A stretch of 64,000 nt of DNA from Methylopila capsulata (GCF_016907975.1 NZ_JAFBCY010000002.1:558001-622000), one strand, 5' to 3'. Numbered from the stretch's first letter, positions 17,547-25,482 are shown. Made by a program: numbers and translations. Notes: generated by a model from the letters alone, not told the origin.

Positions 17547-17960
17547 ATTCGCACGACCACAATCGCGATCGCCGCTGCGATCCTGGCGACGTCTGGGCCG
17601 GCTGCCCCAGCTCAAGAATTGACCGGCCGAGCGTCCGTCGTCGACGGCGACACGATCCGGGTGGATGGCGAGCGCATCCGCCTTCGCTCCGAGGCCGGGC
17701 CGATCGACGCGCCGGAGCTTCGGTCCGCGAAGTGCCCGCTCGAGCTGTTCCGGGCGGAGGCCGCGCGCGATAGGCTGAAGGCGCTCCTGAAGGACCGCGA
17801 TCCTCTGATCGAGCGCACCGGCGCCGACCGCTACGGGCGCACCGTCGCCGTCGTGCGTGTGGACGGAAAGGACATAGGCGCGGTTCTGATCGCGGAGGGG
17901 CACGCGAAGCCGTGGCCGTCGCTGCGCAAGGCGGATAGGCCAAAATGGTGCGAGGGGTGA
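17547..17960 (+). CDS. exported thermonuclease-like (SNase) protein
   Basis: The SNase fold is clear: VVDGDTIRVDGERIRLR, IDAPELRSAKC and RYGRTVAVVRVDGKDIGAVL hold the catalytic Arg/Glu/Arg set, ending GHAKPWPSLRKADRPKWCEG. A signal peptide (TTTIAIAAAILATSGPAAPA) precedes it. No ATG, GTG or TTG is in frame before this signal. The best start is ATT at 17547, with GGAG eight bases before it; a start further downstream would drop the signal. If ATT is not used the gene may be inactive. About 137 residues; divergent from the SH3-like gene. Confidence 0.72.
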   Translation: MRTTTIAIAAAILATSGPAAPAQELTGRASVVDGDTIRVDGERIRLRSEAGPIDAPELRSAKCPLELFRAEAARDRLKALLKDRDPLIERTGADRYGRTVAVVRVDGKDIGAVLIAEGHAKPWPSLRKADRPKWCEG

Positions 17961-17967
17961 CGTAAGT

Positions 17968-18081
17968 ACACTTCAGCGAGCCATTCAGATCGCGACTGAG
18001 GCGCACGCCGGGCAGGTCGACAAGGCTGGTGCCCCGTACATCCAGCACTCGATGCGCGTCACATTGCGCCACGGCCTTTGA
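17968..18081 (+). pseudogene. fragment of a RelA/SpoT-type (p)ppGpp hydrolase
   Basis: A 37-codon open stretch reads LQRAIQIATEAHAGQVDKAG followed by APYIQHSMRVTLRHGL and a stop. This is the N-terminal signature of HD-domain guanosine polyphosphate pyrophosphohydrolases, which normally continue for over 140 residues. There is no start codon and the downstream HD residues are absent. It lies directly after the nuclease stop and is a decayed remnant. Confidence 0.65.
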
Positions 18082-18332
18082 GATGTGTCAGCCAGCGCCG
18101 CCGGCGTCGCGACATCTGCTTAATTGGACGAACCCTCCGCTCTCAATGCCGGGCCCACGACCTAACCGGCGCCTAAAAAAGCGACGCCGGGATCTTTTAT
18201 GCGTCTATGCAAGTGCCTCTTGCAGAACGAGACAGCCGAATGCAGAAATTCGGCGCTGACGACAGCGACCGCTCGACTATGTCGGCGCGTCCGTGGGGGA
18301 CGGTCTAGGGTGGTCGCCAGCAGGGGGAAAGA

Positions 18333-19376
18333 ATGACTGTCTATCGTGGAACGGACGGTGCGGATAATCGCACTGGTAGCTCGCTGAACGACCGACTGTA
18401 CGGCTTGCTTGGTAATGACACGCTGAAGGGAGCCGCTGGGGATGATTACATTTCCGGCGGGCGCGGCGACGACAGTCTCGATGGTGGGGTTGGCCGAGAT
18501 CAACTTGATGGCGGGATCGGCGCGGACGTACTCTTCGGCGGCGAGGGAGACGACTACCTCGACGGCGGGCAAGATAACGTGCGTGACAAACTGTACGGCG
18601 GGGCTGGCGACGACGTCGTCCAGGCGCGCGCCAACGACGTGGCAGACGGCGGCGCGGGCGATGTCGACACGTTGATCCTGACCTCGGATTTCGCGAACAT
18701 TGGCGGCGACGCTACGCTTTACCGGATCGACCTCTCCGGGATCGACGGCGCGTCCTACGCTTCGACGGGGTTTGCGGGCGTCAAGGCCATGAACTTCGAG
18801 CAGGCCAACGTCGTCATCGCCGACGCCGCGGCGCGCTCGACCATCACGGGCAGCAAGGGGCATGACGTCATCGCGGTGAGCGTTGCGGAAGGCCAGACGT
18901 CGGGCGTTACGATCAAGGGAGGCGCCGGCAACGACGAGCTGACCGGCTCGTCCCTGAAAGACGTGCTCTACGGCGACGCCGGCGAGGACATCATCGACGG
19001 CGGCGCGGGCGCGGACGTGCTGTTCGGCGGAGCCGGCAGCGACCTGTTTCACGCGGTGCTGGAGTTCACCTACCCCGGCGGTCCCAAGCAGGCCGTCGAC
19101 ACGATCCGCGACTTCGGCGCAGACGATTTCATTCTCGTCACCGACGAAATCTACCCTGGGTTTGGTCCGTCGTTCGAGACGCTTGACCTCAATAACCCGC
19201 TCGTCTCCGGCTCGGCGCCGAAGGCCAACTCGACCGGCGGACAGTTCCTCTACAACACGACGAGCGGCCTGTTGTCCTACGATCCCGACGGTAAAGGCTC
19301 TCAGGCGGCGATCGATCTCTACAAGCTGACCGGCGCGCCCACCCTTACTGTCAACGACTTCATCCTCGACATTTGA
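18333..19376 (+). CDS. RTX calcium-binding repeat protein
   Basis: 347 residues. Two blocks of glycine/aspartate nonapeptide repeats (GGxGxDxLx) are visible, one at about residues 20-100 (GGRGDDSLDGGVGRDQLDGG) and one at about 205-240 (YGDAGEDIIDGGAGADVLFG). They bind calcium in a beta-roll after secretion. The C-terminus (DTIRDFGADDFILV, then SYDPDGKGSQAAIDL) resembles the C-terminal part of proteins exported by type I systems. No enzymatic domain and no type I exporter genes are nearby. A purine-rich GGGGGAAAG precedes the ATG. It may be controlled by the quorum-sensing genes that follow; this is inference. Confidence 0.88.
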   Translation: MTVYRGTDGADNRTGSSLNDRLYGLLGNDTLKGAAGDDYISGGRGDDSLDGGVGRDQLDGGIGADVLFGGEGDDYLDGGQDNVRDKLYGGAGDDVVQARANDVADGGAGDVDTLILTSDFANIGGDATLYRIDLSGIDGASYASTGFAGVKAMNFEQANVVIADAAARSTITGSKGHDVIAVSVAEGQTSGVTIKGGAGNDELTGSSLKDVLYGDAGEDIIDGGAGADVLFGGAGSDLFHAVLEFTYPGGPKQAVDTIRDFGADDFILVTDEIYPGFGPSFETLDLNNPLVSGSAPKANSTGGQFLYNTTSGLLSYDPDGKGSQAAIDLYKLTGAPTLTVNDFILDI

Positions 19377-19385
19377 TGAGGATAT

Positions 19386-19419
19386 CCGCCGGCGCGCTGG
19401 CCTACGCGCGCGCCGGCGG
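19386..19419 (+). terminator. GC hairpin after the RTX gene
   Basis: 12-base perfect arms CCGCCGGCGCGC (19386-19397) and GCGCGCCGGCGG (19408-19419) with a 10-base loop, ten bases after the RTX stop. There is no T-tract, so termination efficiency is uncertain. Confidence 0.45.
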
Positions 19420-19551
19420 GCCTCCCGGACCACTTGGCTTCACCGTTCCAAGTACGTTAGATGTCCATCAGTTTGAATACCTAGAGGGCATGGACTCTGC
19501 TTCGTAACTTTATGATTAATAAAGCCCTGCACGCGCTTGGGGGAGCGACGA

Positions 19552-20280
19552 GTGGTTGGCTTTACGAAGGTTCAAGAGGCAATCGAGGCGGTAACCCAGG
19601 GCGGAACCCCTGAGGATGTTTTCCGAGAGCTTTTGAAAATCGTGGAGCCTTACGGGCTTACGAACTTAATAGCCGGGACGATGCCGTCACCCCGATCCAC
19701 TAAATCGAAGGCGAAACAACACCTGTGGTCAGAGCGCCATCCCCCAGGTTGGATGGAGCGCTACCTTCAAAAAGGCTATGTATTTGATGACCCTGTGATC
19801 CGCCGTATTCATGGGGAGTTGAGCGCATTCCGTTGGCGCGATGCTCCTTTGTCTTTAGGTATCGAGAGCCGTCAACGGCTGATCATGAATGAGGCCCGGG
19901 ATTTTGGGCTGCGTGACGGCTTAGCGGTCCCGATCGTTCTCACGGACGGTTCGCTCGGGTCTGTTTCATTTGGCGGCTCCCACGTCGACGTGCCCCCTGA
20001 AGCCGTTGGAGCGATCAACCTTATCGCGATCTACGCGATGGGGCGCGCCGTCCAGCTCCGCACCGAAGCGGAGATCGGCGCCCGTGCCCGCCTTACGCCT
20101 CGGGAAGTCGACGCCCTCCGTTGGGCTGCGGAGGGGAAAACGCTCTCCCAAATCGGCACTTGTTTGGGCATCTCGGATCGAACGGTCGAACATCACCTGA
20201 AATCGGCTGCTGTGAAGCTCGGCGCGGCCAACCGAGCCCACACCATCGCTGAAGCGTTCAGGGCGGGCTTAATTACCTGA
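19552..20280 (+). CDS. LuxR-family quorum-sensing regulator
   Basis: 242 residues from GTG 19552, which has GGGGGAG upstream. The autoinducer-binding domain keeps the invariant residues (GWMERYLQKGYVFDDPVIRR and FRWRDAP). The C-terminal GerE-type HTH is LTPREVDALRWAAEGKTLSQ followed by ISDRTVEHHLKSAAVKLG. It would bind an acyl-homoserine lactone and act at a lux box such as the palindrome at 20297. It is followed by the luxI gene on the same strand after 81 bases. Confidence 0.93.
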   Translation: MVGFTKVQEAIEAVTQGGTPEDVFRELLKIVEPYGLTNLIAGTMPSPRSTKSKAKQHLWSERHPPGWMERYLQKGYVFDDPVIRRIHGELSAFRWRDAPLSLGIESRQRLIMNEARDFGLRDGLAVPIVLTDGSLGSVSFGGSHVDVPPEAVGAINLIAIYAMGRAVQLRTEAEIGARARLTPREVDALRWAAEGKTLSQIGTCLGISDRTVEHHLKSAAVKLGAANRAHTIAEAFRAGLIT

Positions 20281-20296
20281 AATCCAATATTTACTA

Positions 20297-20309
20297 GGGG
20301 AATTTCCCC
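20297..20309 (+). promoter_or_regulatory. candidate lux box before the LuxI gene
   Basis: GGGGAA, T, TTCCCC: a perfect 13-base palindrome in the gap between luxR and luxI, 53 bases before the luxI start and surrounded by AT-rich sequence. Position fits a LuxR operator; the sequence differs from the Vibrio consensus. Confidence 0.5.
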
Positions 20310-20361
20310 ATACAGAACAATTGAATGGATCGACAAAGTCCTCGTAGTTCAGGAGGGCGCG

Positions 20362-21006
20362 ATGATCCAAATATACGCCGGCTGCGATGTTGATCGGTAC
20401 CAAGACGTTTTCGACGAAGTTTTTCGGTTCCGGCACGAGGTGTTCGTCGAGCAGATGGGGTGGGAGGATATTCGCCGGTGTGACGGCCGGGAGATCGATC
20501 AGTTCGACGACGCGTTTGCAGTTCACATGGTCGCTACACGCAACGGACAACTGGCCGGCTACCAGCGCATGCTCTCGATGGGACGGCCTAACCTCCTCAG
20601 CGAGATCTACCCGGACATCTGCGAGCTCGAACTGCCGTCCGGAGACGACGTCTGGGAACTGACGCGCTATGCGGTCGCCCCCGCGTTTCGCGAAGGCAAG
20701 CGCGCTACGGGAAGCGTGGGAACCGAGCTGATCGCTGGCTTCGTTGAATGGGGGCTGGCGTCTGGGATTTACAAGGTCGTCATTGAGTTCGAACCGATGT
20801 GGGTCTTCCGGGCGATGGGCCTGGGTTTTCTTCCGCGGCCTCTCGGGCTTCCCAGCGAATTGGGCGATCAAACGATCGTGCCGACCGAAGTCACTTTCGA
20901 CCAACGGACCTTGCTAAAAATCCGCGCGGCTATGCAACAGCACGAGCCCGTCATCCAGTTCATGGGGACTCTTGCAGAGCAGCGGCGCACCGCCGCCGCC
21001 TCCTGA
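20362..21006 (+). CDS. LuxI-family acyl-homoserine-lactone synthase
   Basis: 214 residues. The conserved LuxI core is present: FRFRHEVFVEQMGW (Arg24, Phe28, Trp34), EIDQFDD (Asp46), QRML and the WELTRYAV segment with its Glu and Arg. It joins an acyl chain from acyl-ACP or acyl-CoA to S-adenosylmethionine to give an AHL signal. It is followed by an enoyl-CoA isomerase-like gene after 13 bases, which hints at an unsaturated acyl chain. Chain identity cannot be read from sequence. Confidence 0.95.
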   Translation: MIQIYAGCDVDRYQDVFDEVFRFRHEVFVEQMGWEDIRRCDGREIDQFDDAFAVHMVATRNGQLAGYQRMLSMGRPNLLSEIYPDICELELPSGDDVWELTRYAVAPAFREGKRATGSVGTELIAGFVEWGLASGIYKVVIEFEPMWVFRAMGLGFLPRPLGLPSELGDQTIVPTEVTFDQRTLLKIRAAMQQHEPVIQFMGTLAEQRRTAAAS

Positions 21007-21019
21007 TCGGGAGTCGGCC

Positions 21020-21775
21020 ATGTGCGGGTTTTCTCTGAAGCGTGACGGCGCCGTGGGCGTGCTTCATCTCTCGTCGGGCCGCTCAAGCCTGACCCTTGAC
21101 GATCTCGCTGCGCTGGCACGATTGCTCGAAGAAGCGGGCCGCGAGCCTCAACTGCGGGTTCTTCTTTTCAGCGGACCCGCAGGCACATTCTGCGCAGGCG
21201 GCGATCTCGCTGATTTCCTCAGATGTCAGGACCTCGACATCCTTGAGGGTGTGGTCCGCCGCTTCATGCGCGCGTTGGCGTTTGCCGACAAAACGATGAT
21301 CGCCGCTGTCGACGGGGCCGCGATTGGGCTCGGCATGACCATGTTGCTCCACTTCGACCTCGTCTTCGCGAGCTCGACGAGCACTTTCGCGGCGCCCTTC
21401 ACCGACCTCGGCCTCATACCCGAGGCAGGCTCGACGCTGCTCGCGCCGGCCTGTCTCGGGCGGATGAAAGCGTTTCAGGTTCTCTGTCTGGGCGAAACGC
21501 TGAACGCTGCGGAGGCCGACCGCCTGGGCCTGGCGATCAAGGTTGACGGTGATGTCTCTGCGCAAGCGCTCGATACAGCGCGACTTCTCGCACGCAAGCC
21601 CGCCGCCGCCCTCGCTGCAACACGTCGCTTTCTCCGTGGAGACCTCAACACGCTTTCGGCCCGGATCGATGCGGAGATCGCTCACTTCCGGACCCAACTG
21701 GAAGATGCGCATACCGTCCGCCGGCTTTCTCGCATCACGCGATTGGCCGGGGCGCACAGATCGGCCGCCGCTTAA
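21020..21775 (+). CDS. enoyl-CoA hydratase/isomerase-family protein (crotonase fold, isomerase-like)
   Basis: 251 residues. The oxyanion-hole segments GPAGTFCAGGDL and VDGAAIGLGMTM are intact. The region APFTDLGLIPEAGSTLLAP resembles delta3-delta2-enoyl-CoA isomerases, which use a single Glu in the PEAGS-like loop, rather than hydratases with two Glu. It starts 13 bases after luxI with GGGAG upstream and so is cotranscribed. A role in shaping the double bond of the AHL acyl chain is an inference from position. Confidence 0.85.
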   Translation: MCGFSLKRDGAVGVLHLSSGRSSLTLDDLAALARLLEEAGREPQLRVLLFSGPAGTFCAGGDLADFLRCQDLDILEGVVRRFMRALAFADKTMIAAVDGAAIGLGMTMLLHFDLVFASSTSTFAAPFTDLGLIPEAGSTLLAPACLGRMKAFQVLCLGETLNAAEADRLGLAIKVDGDVSAQALDTARLLARKPAAALAATRRFLRGDLNTLSARIDAEIAHFRTQLEDAHTVRRLSRITRLAGAHRSAAA

Positions 21776-21789
21776 CTCAAGGACCCGCC

Positions 21790-21996
21790 ATGAGAGACGA
21801 AATATCGCTCGAAGCTAAGTCCGCGGCAGACCATCGAACAATGGCCGCGCTGACTAACTCTCTGCCGCCGAGCACCCGGAGCGCGCTGATCGCGTTCCTG
21901 TATCTCGCCGATCCTCTGGCGCCCGTAAGCGCCGACTGCGACATTGACTGCAACGGTAAATTGAGGTTTGAAATACGAACAACTCCAAGGCAATAA
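21790..21996 (+). CDS. small hypothetical protein of the quorum-sensing operon
   Basis: 68 residues, MRDEISLEAKSAADHRTMAA then a helical NSLPPSTRSALIAFLYLADP. AAGGA lies seven bases before the ATG and the gene starts 14 bases after the isomerase gene. Its stop codon is one base from the start of the next gene. No family recognised. Operon position and ribosome-binding site support it as real. Confidence 0.6.
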   Translation: MRDEISLEAKSAADHRTMAALTNSLPPSTRSALIAFLYLADPLAPVSADCDIDCNGKLRFEIRTTPRQ

Positions 21997-21997
21997 C

Positions 21998-22366
21998 GTG
22001 TCCACGCCACCCGATCGATCAGTTGGCGATGAGGCGCACGCTGATGAGCCAGATCGCCCCTTGCTCGTCGGCGTGCGGATTATCCCTCTGAACGAAGCGC
22101 CAATTGCCGCGGAAACCATTGCCTACGGCATCTTCGGTCGAGTGCAGGTGTTCGACCGAATGGAAGGCCCGTTTCAGAGCGCATGCCTATGGTTCGATGC
22201 TGTTCTTGAGGCGGAACCCACTAGCGAGTTCTTTTTACTGACCTACCGAGGTGAGCTATTGGCTGCGAGATGCCCCGTGCGCATAGCTGAAGCTACGCGC
22301 CTCGACGCCAAGAGAACGGGCAATCCAACTTCACCGAAGGGAGGGACGCGCAAAAGGTCCCTGTGA
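21998..22366 (+). CDS. hypothetical protein of the quorum-sensing operon
   Basis: 122 residues from GTG 21998, immediately after the preceding stop, with AAGG upstream. A central IAAETIAYGIFGRVQVFDR and SACLWFDAVLEAEPTSEFFL suggest a small folded domain; the C-terminus is basic. I do not recognise it. It is the last gene of the apparent luxR-luxI transcript and may be a modulator of the signal system. Confidence 0.6.
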   Translation: MSTPPDRSVGDEAHADEPDRPLLVGVRIIPLNEAPIAAETIAYGIFGRVQVFDRMEGPFQSACLWFDAVLEAEPTSEFFLLTYRGELLAARCPVRIAEATRLDAKRTGNPTSPKGGTRKRSL

Positions 22367-22383
22367 ATGGTCGCTCGCTGTAG

Positions 22384-23093
22384 TCAAGCGTCGTCGTTCC
22401 GCAGCAGCTCCATCTGGTAGGTCTCCGTCGCTGGCGAGATCTCGTCCACGTCCTGGCGCAGCCCTCGCGCCACGATGATCAGCGCGTCGTTCGGCAACGG
22501 CCGCTGCAGCGCCTTCGCCTCGTTCCAGTCAGCGCGCAGCCAGACGTCGATCTCCTCCGCCGTTTTCAGGAGCACCGGCATCGCCTTGGGATGGATCGGC
22601 GCGACGACCGCGTTTGGCTCAGTGGTGAGGAAGCCGTAAGCGTCGACGGTCACCTCGCCCTCGGCCTTCTTCCTCACGCTTGTCCAGGTCGTCCAGATGC
22701 CCGCGAACGCCGCCAGCGGGCGGCTCTCGTCGCGGGCGAACCACACGACTTCCTTCTTCCCGCCCGGCAGCGTGTCGTACTCGCTGAAGCTCGAGAACGG
22801 CACGACGCAGCGGTTCGCAGGCCCGAGCCAGCGGTGCCAGTGCGGCGAGGCGGTGTTGCGGATGTTCGTAACGCCGGGATCGGTCGTGCGGCCCTTCAGC
22901 GCCAACACCGGCGACGGCATGCCCAGCGCGCCAGCGCAAGCTCGCGGCCCTCGGCACCCTCGCGCACGATCGGCGCGGGATAGTCCGGGAAGATGCCCGG
23001 CATCGGCGGCACGTTGCCGGTGCGGTCGGCCATTGCGCGCGTCAGCTCGCGGATCGCCGCCTGGCCTTTGGTAAGCGAATAGAGGTTGAACAT
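22384..23093 (-). pseudogene. inactivated SOS response-associated peptidase (SRAP/YedK)
   Basis: The family is clear: [20 protein letters not shown] at the N-terminus, then in a second frame [39 protein letters not shown] and [23 protein letters not shown] proteins need Cys2, exposed after Met removal, to form the thiazolidine crosslink with abasic sites. Here codon 2 is TTC (Phe). In addition one base is missing at the run at 22922-22924, so the two halves lie in different frames. Both changes point to loss of function. Confidence 0.85.
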
Positions 23094-23355
23094 GCGGCCA
23101 GACTGCAGCGCGCGGCACATGCCCTACGTCAAAGCTGCGAGAGCTGGTCCTATAGGATGCTACTGCACGTGTCGGCACGGCGCGCCTAAGGGCCGCGGGC
23201 GGGGTTTGTACGGATGGCGCCCGGGCCCCGCTCGGTCCTAGAACGGTCGCCCGGTCAGACGGAGAAGGGCCCCCGAACCTTTGAGCTGTCTGAGAAAATC
23301 GCCATCCTCGCGGGCACTGATGGCTGGCCGGAACAGGGATCGGACTGGGTAAGAG

Positions 23356-23559
23356 ATGCCATATCGAGTGAGCTGCGGAGCTTCGGTCGGCCGCACGACA
23401 ATCATCGAGCACTCGGCGAAGGCCGCGCTCCATCGGGTGCGCCAACTTCAGGATGAGGGTCAGGAAAATATCGTCGTCAGCCATCTCGAGAAGGGCGAAC
23501 TGACGATCCTGGAGCTCGAGGCGGCCGCCGCCGAGGATGCGACGCAGGCTCCTGTCTGA
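23356..23559 (+). CDS. small hypothetical protein (paralogue of the gene at 24116)
   Basis: 67 residues containing [20 protein letters not shown] and [12 protein letters not shown]. The pattern of a helix, then GxENIVVS, then LTxxELE is shared with the small protein at 24116-24301. Family not recognised; probably a small alpha/beta domain. Confidence 0.5.
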   Translation: MPYRVSCGASVGRTTIIEHSAKAALHRVRQLQDEGQENIVVSHLEKGELTILELEAAAAEDATQAPV

Positions 23560-23703
23560 GAACCCAGCCCTCGCGCTCTCCCGTGAGAGAGCCCCTCAAG
23601 GGAGATGATCGCGCTGTCCCTCAGCCGGCGTCGGACGCTTCCTCTGTGGGATGTGCGCGTCCGTCCATCGTGGCATCCTCGCCGCGCAGCCGGATGGGGG
23701 ATC

Positions 23704-24006
23704 ATGCGCGAACGAGAGAAACTGGAGCGCCACTCTCGGTCCGCGTCGCTGTCGCACGCCAGGGCGCGCTTGAGACCGGAAGCCAAGGCCCGAACGCCTG
23801 CCTCCTCGCGCGACGTGGCAACGGAGATCCTCTGGGCCGCGGAAGCCCAGCTGAAGGCTCAGAACGCTGAGGACGCGGAGTGGGTGCGGCGGACGGCTCG
23901 TGTTCCGCGCGCCGAGGGCGGCGTGCTCTGGGTCGTCGTAGCCCTTGCGATGGCCGCCGCCGGCGCCAGCGCACTCTCCGCCTGGGTACTCGGCGCTTTG
24001 CCGTAA
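23704..24006 (+). CDS. small single-pass membrane protein
   Basis: 100 residues starting MREREKLERHSRSASLSHAR with GGGGG just upstream. The N-terminal two thirds are charged, and residues about 76-96 form one hydrophobic helix (GGVLWVVVALAMAAAGASAL). It would be a cytoplasmic-facing tail-anchored protein. No family recognised. Confidence 0.5.
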   Translation: MREREKLERHSRSASLSHARARLRPEAKARTPASSRDVATEILWAAEAQLKAQNAEDAEWVRRTARVPRAEGGVLWVVVALAMAAAGASALSAWVLGALP

Positions 24007-24115
24007 CCCGCCCGGGAGGCGGCGACGTCATTAGCGCGGGGCGATAGCGAGCTTGAAAGCTCCCTACGCCAGAACAATCTGACCCGTGGCGGTGCTTGTC
24101 AGGGGAGGTTGTGCG

Positions 24116-24301
24116 GTGGCCTACACGGTCTTTGCCCAACAGGACCAAGTGTCCATTGCGACGACAGTTCCGACCGCAGTCGACGCCTTAAAACTTGCCC
24201 AGCGGTTCGCGCAGGAAGGTGGCGAGGAACACATCCTGGTCAGTGATGAGACCGGATGGGTTCTGACCCTCGACGAGCTTGAGGAAATGGTAAGGCACTG
24301 A
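24116..24301 (+). CDS. small hypothetical protein (paralogue of the gene at 23356)
   Basis: 61 residues from GTG 24116, with AGGGGAGG seven bases upstream. It reads YTVFAQQDQVSIATTVPTAV, then ALKLAQRFAQEGGEEHILVS and LTLDELEEM. It resembles the protein at 23356 over about 40 residues. No known function. Confidence 0.55.
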   Translation: MAYTVFAQQDQVSIATTVPTAVDALKLAQRFAQEGGEEHILVSDETGWVLTLDELEEMVRH

Positions 24302-24520
24302 AGGTCGACATTATCGGTCCCGGCAGAGTTCCAAGGATCCAGAGGCCATGTCCCCTGAGCCGGTGGGCGGTCCGGCTTCGCGACGAGCGTCGCGGACGCC
24401 CTCGTGATGTTGGATGCTCGGCGATCGACCGGGCGCGGCGGCATGAGCGGCAGTGGCACGGATATGCGGCCTCGAAGACACAATTTTCCGCCGCCGACAC
24501 TTTAACGTCGCATTCTTGCG

Positions 24521-24560
24521 CCTATCATATTGACAGGTGACAACCTGTCAGGCTGATAGG
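24521..24560. promoter_or_regulatory. nested palindromic operator upstream of the toxin-antitoxin pair
   Basis: Inner perfect arms TGACAGGT (24531-24538) and ACCTGTCA (24543-24550) with a GACA centre; outer perfect arms CCTATCA (24521-24527) and TGATAGG (24554-24560). The 40-base symmetry overlaps a TTGACA -35-like box. It lies 38 bases before the first gene of the pair, the usual place for autorepression by an HTH antitoxin. Confidence 0.7.
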
Positions 24561-24598
24561 AGGAGAGCGGCGCAGGGAGGGCCAAAGGCCGATAGCGT

Positions 24599-24955
24599 AT
24601 GAGCGGAAGAGCACCGGAGAGGGTCTTGGCGAACTTCCGCCCCCGACCTTCCGACCTGGAAGCAACAATCCGCCGCTTGGCTATAGACCCCGACAATGTG
24701 CGATGGCGCTCGCAGGCATACGAAACGCACGCGGAGAAGCGTCAAGGCGAGCGCGACATCTTCGATGACATGATGTTCGACGTTTTGCGTACCGGTTACC
24801 TCGCCGGTGACATCGAACCGGGCAGCCGCCCGGGCGAATGGAAGGCCAAAATGTGTAAGGCCATGCGAGGGAGAAGAGAGATCGGCGTAATCACGATCGT
24901 GATCAATATGCAGAAACTCTTCGTTAAAACAGTAGAATGGGAAGATCTGAGATGA
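24599..24955 (+). CDS. DUF4258-domain protein, likely toxin of a type II pair
   Basis: 118 residues. THAEKRQGERDIFDDMMFDV followed by LRTG and GEWKAKMCKAMRGRREIGVI then VINMQKLFVKTVEW is the DUF4258 pattern (HAxxR, then a beta-sheet ending in TVxW). DUF4258 proteins are RelE-like and usually paired with an HTH protein. Its stop overlaps the next start (ATGA). Toxic activity is inferred from arrangement. Confidence 0.75.
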   Translation: MSGRAPERVLANFRPRPSDLEATIRRLAIDPDNVRWRSQAYETHAEKRQGERDIFDDMMFDVLRTGYLAGDIEPGSRPGEWKAKMCKAMRGRREIGVITIVINMQKLFVKTVEWEDLR

Positions 24956-25482
24956 CAAGCCGGGAGCATTTTATCTTCAGTGGCGAACAGCGCGCTCAGG
25001 TTCCTTATCACTACCGCGAATGCGGTCTGGATAACGTTTGGCTTGAGAACGGCTTTACACGAGAGATCTATGAGGGCGAGGAGTACGTCAGCGTGCATGA
25101 CGTTGACGGTCTCTGGAAAGCGATTGGGCTGAGCCTGGTGTCCGATAAGAAGACCCTCTCTCCGAAAGAGATCTTCTTCCTCCGCCGGCACATGAAGCTC
25201 ACTCAGTCAGAGCTAGCCACCCGTCTACGCGTTGACGACCAGACCGTGGCGCGATGGGAAAAGGGCAAAGTGAAGCTGCCTGGGCCGGCTGATCTTGCGC
25301 TGCGCGCCGCCTTTCTGGGATCGGAGATCTGTCAACCCGAAGGGCGCGACATCTTAGTACAGTGGGAAGAAACCGTGCGCCGTCTCATCACCAAAGACGA
25401 GACGGGGTGCATTGAGTACGTCTTCCAGAAGGACCAGAACCATTGGTCTGAAAGCTTTGCCGAAACCCGTCTCCGAGCCTAA
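24952..25482 (+). CDS. HTH-domain antitoxin-like regulator
   Basis: 176 residues. The N-terminal half (YHYRECGLDNVWLENGFTRE) is a partner-binding-like domain. The C-terminal half has an XRE-type HTH (RRHMKLTQSELATRLRVDDQ then TVARWEKG) as in MqsA/HigA-type antitoxins; no CxxC zinc motif is present. It is translationally coupled to the DUF4258 gene by ATGA. It probably represses the operon through the palindrome at 24521. Confidence 0.8.
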   Translation: MTSREHFIFSGEQRAQVPYHYRECGLDNVWLENGFTREIYEGEEYVSVHDVDGLWKAIGLSLVSDKKTLSPKEIFFLRRHMKLTQSELATRLRVDDQTVARWEKGKVKLPGPADLALRAAFLGSEICQPEGRDILVQWEETVRRLITKDETGCIEYVFQKDQNHWSESFAETRLRA

